A stretch of 64,000 bases of DNA from contig OY540821.1 of the NCBI GenBank assembly GCA_961205875.1, positions 8,246,001-8,310,000 of the forward strand. Direction: 5' to 3'. The stretch's first letter is position 1. Each line of letters starts with the position of its first letter. The notes beneath the pieces are model-generated. The model ran no database searches. It saw only the letters and a program-made list of their open reading frames with translations, and was not told the origin of the DNA. Shown here one piece after another: positions 58,097-64,000 of the stretch. Origin of the DNA: Sialis fuliginosa (Eukaryota; Arthropoda; Insecta; Megaloptera; Sialidae). Position numbers and translations under genes: made by a program.

Positions 58097-58915
58097 CTGG
58101 CCTGGATTTACCAAACAGGCAATGTAGGCAGCTGCCTGGGGCGGTAAATTTGGGGGGGGGGGGGCTTTCCAAAATTGTTTTACCTGCGAGGAACTAGAAT
58201 TTGACAGTAGTGTCAATATTGGAACCAAGAATGAATGTAAGGTTAGATTAGGTTGAAACACTCGATCTGAGGATTTTTTGCCTATTTAGTTTGTTTACGT
58301 ACCAACATAATAAGTGGAAAATCCCCAAATTGAGAAAAGAATCGATTGCCAAAAGCGTATTATATAATTATAGAGTTGAAACACTCAAAAATCATCTTAT
58401 ATGCCCTACAGTGGGTATTGTGAAAAACATAACCTACTCTGTCATTTTTACTGAACATAATAACAGTGAACAACAAGCTTTGATTGGTTGATTCATGGAA
58501 TTTCTGGTGGAATGTACCAGAAATTTAAAGAATGTCATTTTTTTAAGCGTGTAAGGAAGTGAGAAAGAATTAACCAGAAAGAGATAGAAACTAGTGTTCT
58601 GGCAGAAACGCTCAACATGAAGTGAACATAAAAGTTCTTTGGTTAGCCTGGTCACTAGTTTCTATCTCTTTCTAGTTACTTGTTTCTCACTTCCTTACAT
58701 TCTTTTAATTTCTGATACATTCCACCAGAAATTCCATGAATCAACCAATCAAAGCTCGTTGTTCCGTTTTCTTGATCAGCGTGAACGCTCCCAATGTACA
58801 TTTTTACAAGATTTTTTTCCGAAAAAATCGACGCGTAATTTACAATTTTCCAAAAGTGACAGTTCACGTTTTTTCTATTAATCGTAGCAAAAAGAAATTC
58901 CTAAATCCGGGCCTG
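58097..58915. mobile_element. 819-bp element with 'CTGGCCTGGATTTA' ends and an internal hairpin
   Basis: The left end 'ctggcctggatttacc' is matched in inverted form by 'ctaaatccgggcctg'. It sits within a (TTA)n run, so the target duplication cannot be read. Inside, arms 58468-58596 and 58653-58764 are inverted copies ('gattggttgattcatggaat', 'ccagaaattccatgaatcaa'). A G run lies at 58151-58164. All open frames from 58058 to 58945 are by-products. Confidence 0.7.
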
Positions 58916-59724
58916 ATTATTATTATTATTGTTGTAGAGTTTTAGACAAACTATGGTACGTAGGGAAATCAATGTTATTTCAGATGAATGCAAATATTGT
59001 GATAAAAAAAGTAGGTGAATATAGAACATATCAGCAGAACCAACCGTAATCTGTGAAATGTAGTGAACCTATAGATTGTGTAAACATTTTTTACATATTA
59101 TGATATTATTCACAAAGTTCTTTCTTTATTAAATTACGTGAACAATCAAATATTTCAACATGTCATATTTATGCATACTTTGAATGGATTATCTACACGT
59201 TCTCTACATTGAAATGTACTTTATTGAGATGAATCATATTAAATAATTAATTAAATTGTTATTATTTTTGTTCGTATTTCGTTCTGTAGTTATTTTTAAT
59301 CTTTTTTTATGCATAATATTTTCCATATTCAATATCAAAATATTAAATAATTGTTATAAACAAAACAAATGATTGTATTTGTATTTCCGACATAGAAACA
59401 TGTGATTGTCTTCTTCCTTTATTTTTCTATGAATCATTATAATTTTTTACGTATTTGTTCCACTTTCATTTTTTGTACGTAAGTGTTTATACCGCCATTA
59501 ATATGAATTTTATTTAATACCGTATTTTAATTAATCTAATATCCTCCGGGGGGGGGGGGGGGGGTATGAAAAAACTTTGATTTAAAAATACACAAACCTT
59601 TACCCATATATATTAAAATGGTGCAAGGGTTATTTTAGCGTGTAGTTGTACCTCGTTTCTGCAGTTCCAAAAATCAAAACTGCAATTGTAAAAGCTAATT
59701 TGTTTAGTTGAAAAAATACAAGTA

Positions 59725-62584
59725 CCGTAAAATGGGGTTAAATTGATCAAAATTATTTTATTATGTTCTATAAATCTTTTTCTTACATTCAAATTTTCAA
59801 ATGACTTTCGTTATTTGATGTAATTTGGAATCAAGGGTTGATTCCACCCGACAAAATTTTAAAATAGTACATTATTTTGCTGTAAATGAAAAAAAAAGTA
59901 GTGATCAATTTCATACTTATGATGGGGTTAATTTGATCATTCCAATTTTTATTATGTAGAAAAGTAATGTAAACCGTATAATTCTGAACAATTTGACTCC
60001 ACATCAAATCTGAACTATAGTTATATAGTTATGAGTAATTTATTAAATCGGGGTTAAATTGATCATGCTGGGTGAAATTGATCAAAGTCAATTTTGATGC
60101 AATCAACATCGATTTTATGGAAAATTAAACACAAAACAAAATTATTAAACTAAATATTTATTATATTTATCAAACAAACAAACACAAAACTCAAAAATAT
60201 TTTGAAAAACTTATATATACGTACCATAAAAACAAGAAAAACTAAAGTTAACTTTAAAATTTAAATTTCATTAACATCAATGGAATTATTGAACAAATAT
60301 GATATTGTCCCATTAGAATTTTTTACATCAGGAGTTGGCAAAATAGCAATAATGTCCGAAAATTCGACTACGAATTCATCATTTTTTTCCAGAGTGAAAG
60401 CTTTTTTTGTTGCGTCCAATGATTTCGTACCAATTACTTCTATTTCACCATCATCTGACGTTCCCTGAACTACAGCAACATATCGATAACTAGTTCTCTT
60501 GCGTACTCCACTCAGTATCTTCACTAACACAAATTTTCCTTTTTGGATATCAGATTCATTCGGTATGTAGTACTCGGTTTCTGATTCAACCTCCTGGATA
60601 ACATCTTCTGTAGGTTCATCATCGGAATTATCATTTGTGAGTGGTCCATCTGTTTGAGATTCACTATCCGAGGAACTTTCGTTATATGCCGCTACACTCT
60701 TCCCAGGCTCAATATTCAGTTTTTGTCTTTTCATATTCCTCCTAGACGGAGCGACCGAGAATCTTTGTTGTTTTAAGTAACCAACTAAAACATTGTGCAC
60801 TTGATTTTCAGGGTTATTGTGTTCAGATGGAATTTTATTTAAAACACGTTCAGGATTTAGAGGTACAATTCCAGTTGCGTTAAAGGAAGAAATCAAGTCT
60901 TTCTTTATAGCACCTACATCGTTTTTCTTATTCATTTCAATCAATGTTGCTGCAAGTAATTGAGGAAAATCTTTCTTGTCAATAGAAGCTGAAAATTTAT
61001 TAGTTGTCTTCCAGTTCGACAGGACCGTCCTCCAAGCTAGTTTAAACGGTCTAAAAAATCCCACATCTAATGGCTGTGTAAGATGCGTAGAATTTGTCGG
61101 TAGACAAACAAATGCTATGTTATTTTGTTCGCACAATTGCAGAACGTCATTTGTAAAATGCGATGACAAATTATCCCCTAACAAAATTTTGCGACCATTG
61201 AGTCTTTTTGCATGTGGCAAGAATGTAGAGGTAAACCAATCGCTAAATGTCTGTGCGTCCATCCATCCATGATGCGTTCTATTGTAACGTGATCCGCTAG
61301 CGCAACATCTTTCGCCACAACAAGGTTGTCCTTTTGGTCCTTGTTCAGTCCATTGTTTCCACATCTTTTCTGCTTTGTATATTATGTATGGTGGCAAAAG
61401 TACTCCAGAAGCCGATCCACACATCATTATTGATGTTGCGCTCTTTGTGAAATTACACACACGCTCTGGATATTTGGTACCTCTGCGAAAGAGCATCTTC
61501 TTTTGACCTGGGTCATCTTGTAAGTTGGTTTCATCGTAATTGAATATGTTCGTTGATGGAACCCCATCTAAAGTTACTGCTAAATTTTCAAAATACTGAA
61601 CAATATCCTGTCTTGAAACATTGGCCCGGGATCGCTTGATGTTTGCTGCTAGTTTGTGAGTTATTTCAGATTTATGTCTTTTAAGTAAAGAATATACCCA
61701 GTCTCTGCCTGGCATGTTATTTTTAAATTTAGATATATTTCGCCCTACGCCATCTAAATAAGCTTTTGCTAAATGTCTAACATCCAACAAACTGAGAGGA
61801 AATCCCCATTCTCCACAGGTAGATGCAGCGTTAATAAATACTTTTTCCTCTTCAGCACTAAATACTAATTGACCACCATTTTTTTTAATGCAGCGTCCAT
61901 GATATTTGTTGTTCAATGTACCATATGGAATCTTATGTGCACTCGCAGCTCTTCGTATACTCCATCCATTATCAACAACTTTTTGCAAAGCATTCTCAAT
62001 ATTCTCTTCAGAATAATTTTTATAATTCCTGGCACCAATTTGTTTTTTATAAATCCTCCCCATTATGTTTTATTCTAAAACGGAGAAAAATCGAAAATTA
62101 GCACTAAATTAGCTTAAAACTAATATTACAAACATAACAATTCATAAGTAAATATGTTGATCACTAGTCAATTTAACCCCACATGCATGATCAATTTCAC
62201 CCCACTGTACAATTTTCAAATTTGGCGCGTTATTTGTACACACATAACTTATGTACCTATGTGAGTATTGTTATGAAACTTCATTTAATTATTGCATACT
62301 TCTAAAATTTGCACAAAAAAGTCCAATTTTTACTTACCATAGAAAGTTTCTGATGTATAAAAAGTATAGATATTGACTGCTCTTTTTATAATCAATTTTT
62401 TCACAGTAAAAACACAAAATTTCAACAAAGTATAGACTCACACTTGTTGATTATCTATTCAACTGACTCTACTAATACGCATGCGCGCTTTACGCTGCTA
62501 GTATGTTTCCTAGATTTGAAAATACGCGCGTCAGATATAGTTATCAATTTCACCCCCTAAGGTCAATTTCACCCCATTCTACGG
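59725..62584 (-). mobile_element. Pogo/Tigger-like DNA transposon, apparently complete
   Basis: 2860 bp flanked by TA (59723-59724, 62585-62586). Ends: 'ccgtaaaatggggttaaatt' at the left and the inverse 'tttcaccccattctacgg' at the right. Inside both ends the word 'GGGGTnAAATTGATCA' is repeated: left at about 59733, 59923, 60050 and 60070, and right at about 62157, 62187, 62543 and 62561. These are probably transposase binding sites. It carries one unbroken transposase gene (60261-62063). Clean ends, an exact target and an open gene suggest recent activity. Confidence 0.9.
60261..62063 (-). CDS. Pogo/Tigger-like transposase (600 residues)
   Basis: Cuts and pastes the element at TA sites. Residues about 14-58 form a Psq/CENP-B-type helix-turn-helix ('NALQKVVDNGWSIRRAA...IPYGTLNNKY'). 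About 65-145 is the second DNA-binding helix-turn-helix part ('GRDWVYSLLKRH'). About 165-350 is the RNase-H-like DDE domain with Asp177 ('NYDET'), Asp297 ('LGDNLSSH') and Asp333 ('PLDVGFFRPFK'), i.e. a DDD triad. A Cys-rich insert lies at 248-255. Residues 460-500 are acidic and Ser-rich, and 505-575 form a small beta-rich tail. There are no introns or stops. The start is MGRIYKK in the context 'acataATGGgg'. The gene is transcribed from the right end. It could also be a young domesticated copy, but the intact ends argue for an active or recently active element. Confidence 0.95.
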   Translation of the reverse strand: MGRIYKKQIGARNYKNYSEENIENALQKVVDNGWSIRRAASAHKIPYGTLNNKYHGRCIKKNGGQLVFSAEEEKVFINAASTCGEWGFPLSLLDVRHLAKAYLDGVGRNISKFKNNMPGRDWVYSLLKRHKSEITHKLAANIKRSRANVSRQDIVQYFENLAVTLDGVPSTNIFNYDETNLQDDPGQKKMLFRRGTKYPERVCNFTKSATSIMMCGSASGVLLPPYIIYKAEKMWKQWTEQGPKGQPCCGERCCASGSRYNRTHHGWMDAQTFSDWFTSTFLPHAKRLNGRKILLGDNLSSHFTNDVLQLCEQNNIAFVCLPTNSTHLTQPLDVGFFRPFKLAWRTVLSNWKTTNKFSASIDKKDFPQLLAATLIEMNKKNDVGAIKKDLISSFNATGIVPLNPERVLNKIPSEHNNPENQVHNVLVGYLKQQRFSVAPSRRNMKRQKLNIEPGKSVAAYNESSSDSESQTDGPLTNDNSDDEPTEDVIQEVESETEYYIPNESDIQKGKFVLVKILSGVRKRTSYRYVAVVQGTSDDGEIEVIGTKSLDATKKAFTLEKNDEFVVEFSDIIAILPTPDVKNSNGTISYLFNNSIDVNEI

Positions 62585-62589
62585 TATAG

Positions 62590-64000
62590 AAAGAAAAATA
62601 TAAAAAAGTGTAAGTGTAGAGCAAAAAAAAGGTAATTTTAATTTGTGAGAGAGAAATATACAAAGTGTAAAGCAAAAAAAAAGTATTTACAGTTTAAAAA
62701 TTTTCTTAAAATAAAATCTAGACGTTTTATTTTTTTAATCCAACCCACTCATGCATCTTATTGAATACTTTCAATGAATGATGTAACTATAGCGGTCTAT
62801 GAACAATTCTAAAGAAATAATAAGAATGCAACAGTTACACATAATTACATGCTATTTCGAATGTTGTAAAATTACCTACACACGTATATATAATTTGTAT
62901 AATGTATTAGAAAGTCCATTTGTATCTGTGTAATTTTCAGATTATTTTACTGTAACATTTTTTATTTTCCTGTTAGCATAGATTTAGAGTTCTTGAACTA
63001 CTTGATTTTAGTCACGTATACATAGTTCTTAGTCTATGACTTCATCGAGGGTTTTATATACATATACTATATACAAATTAACTGTTAAGTATTTTCTCGC
63101 CTGTAACAATTCGAACTATTGTCCTTAATTCACCCCTATCATATCTTCTTGTTATTAAGACTATTATAAAGGAGCTCGCAAAATTTGCTAGCTTGTATGT
63201 ACTAATATCTATGGATTAGCTATGGAATTTAGAGCAGTGATACTTCAACTAATTTTAACACAATTGGCGACTTTGACCGTACTGTTTTAATACCGTTGTT
63301 GTTTACATACCACGCGTGCGCGAAAATTGTCAAACATTTCATGAAACTTAAAGAGAACTGTCAGATACGTTTGAAACCTCATTTGTAAGTGCTTGCAAGC
63401 TAGCAAAATTTGCTAAATCGTTTATAATACCGAACATAAAGGAAAAGCAAAATATTTGGGGACTTCTGAACTGGAAAAAAGGGGAAACTTGAAACTTCGA
63501 AAAAATACTGCAAACCAAGACCTTTTGATTGATACTTCTAATTTGTGGTCAAGGTAATTTGGCTGTCACAAAATTCTACTTATTCTTTTAAATATTGGTT
63601 TGATATAATTTTTTATATCGAATTGCGTCTCCCTTGGTGGTACTATAGGGGGTAACTAGAGATACGCCAGTAAGAGTTATGACAACGTCGCCATTGTTAG
63701 TCATACCGGCAATGACGCGATTTTTATTTCTTTATTTATCTTTAATGTTAATTTATTATTATATTTGAAAGTATCTAATAAAAATTCTTGTTTTTTTCAA
63801 TAGTAAATTAAGTATCGCTCAACCAATAGAAATGAAAGTTTATCTAAAATTTCAATAATTTAAAAAACCTACGTGATATATTTTAATACTTTTAACCAAG
63901 GTTCATATCTATTTTATTATAAAAATATTATCAAAAAAATTTGATGATTATACGTAATTCCTATCAGTACCTTTGGACTAATTTACAATTATTAAAAGTA
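62590..64000. other. Gene-free right edge
   Basis: Holds the right part of the interrupted hAT-like repeat, the element at 63161-63432 and AT-rich text. No open frame or splice context was found. Confidence 0.5.
63161..63432. mobile_element. 'ggtattataaa' element, second copy
   Basis: The left arm 'tattataaaggagctcgc' with 'aaaatttgctagcttg' is mirrored by 'caagctagcaaaatttgct' and 'tttataataccg'. About 270 bp, same family as 51129-51401. Confidence 0.65.

Larger units (their letters stand above)
59620..62720 (+). repeat. hAT-like repeat interrupted by the pogo-like transposon
   Basis: The flanks 'aatttgtttagttgaaaaaa' (left) and 'agaaagaaaaatataaaaaa' (right), up to 'ttttcttaaaataaaat', are continuous in the uninterrupted copy at 29405-29757. 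So the transposon landed in an older copy of this family. Confidence 0.6.

Noticed and set aside
58058-58945. Seven overlapping frames on both strands
   Set aside because: They arise from the inverted arms of the element 58097-58915; both strands are open because the arms mirror each other.
1-64000. CRISPR arrays, bacterial operons, tRNA or rRNA genes
   Set aside because: No regular repeat-spacer pattern, no Shine-Dalgarno organisation and no cloverleaf or rRNA signature was noticed; the window is eukaryotic.

Overview
The window is strongly AT-rich, intron-containing animal DNA that looks like a piece of a large insect nuclear genome. The pointers are an animal-type mitochondrial ribosomal protein S11 gene split by a short intron, a MAP4K-like first exon, secreted leucine-rich-repeat genes, C2H2 zinc fingers, and a dense scatter of short DNA transposons whose ends match families common in insects. 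I cannot place it to order. No retroviral or other capsid-bearing element was recognised.

Layout. 1-10.6 kb is gene-free and full of old repeats. 10.6-24.5 kb holds five tandem minus-strand genes (LRR-1 to LRR-5) for secreted leucine-rich-repeat proteins of about 280 residues. All five have a 3' splice site just before the ATG and a matching donor 0.3-1.2 kb further upstream, so each probably has a non-coding first exon. The spacers carry copies of two transposons that were duplicated together with the genes. 24.5-37.3 kb is repeats plus one likely two-pass membrane microprotein at 30.08 kb. 37.3-38.8 kb is a plus-strand locus in which a MAP4K-like exon (ending in the glycine loop) can be spliced in frame to a zinc-finger exon. 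It converges on mRpS11 (39.0-39.7 kb, minus). A divergent CCAAT-containing promoter region at about 40 kb leads into a plus-strand exon, then 17 kb with no gene, then a coding exon at 57.99-58.07 kb. 59.7-62.6 kb is an apparently intact pogo/Tigger-like DNA transposon with an open 600-residue transposase, TA target duplication and multiple sub-terminal repeats.

How it fits together. The LRR cluster is a young, still reshuffling family: genes 2, 3 and 4 share 3' flanks, a 68-bp terminal intron and inserted elements, while gene 4 has a front half closer to gene 1. The other genes are unrelated housekeeping or orphan loci separated by transposon-rich DNA. At least a dozen non-autonomous elements can be bounded by inverted ends and target duplications (TA, TTAA or 8 bp), including nested and duplicated insertions that give relative dates.
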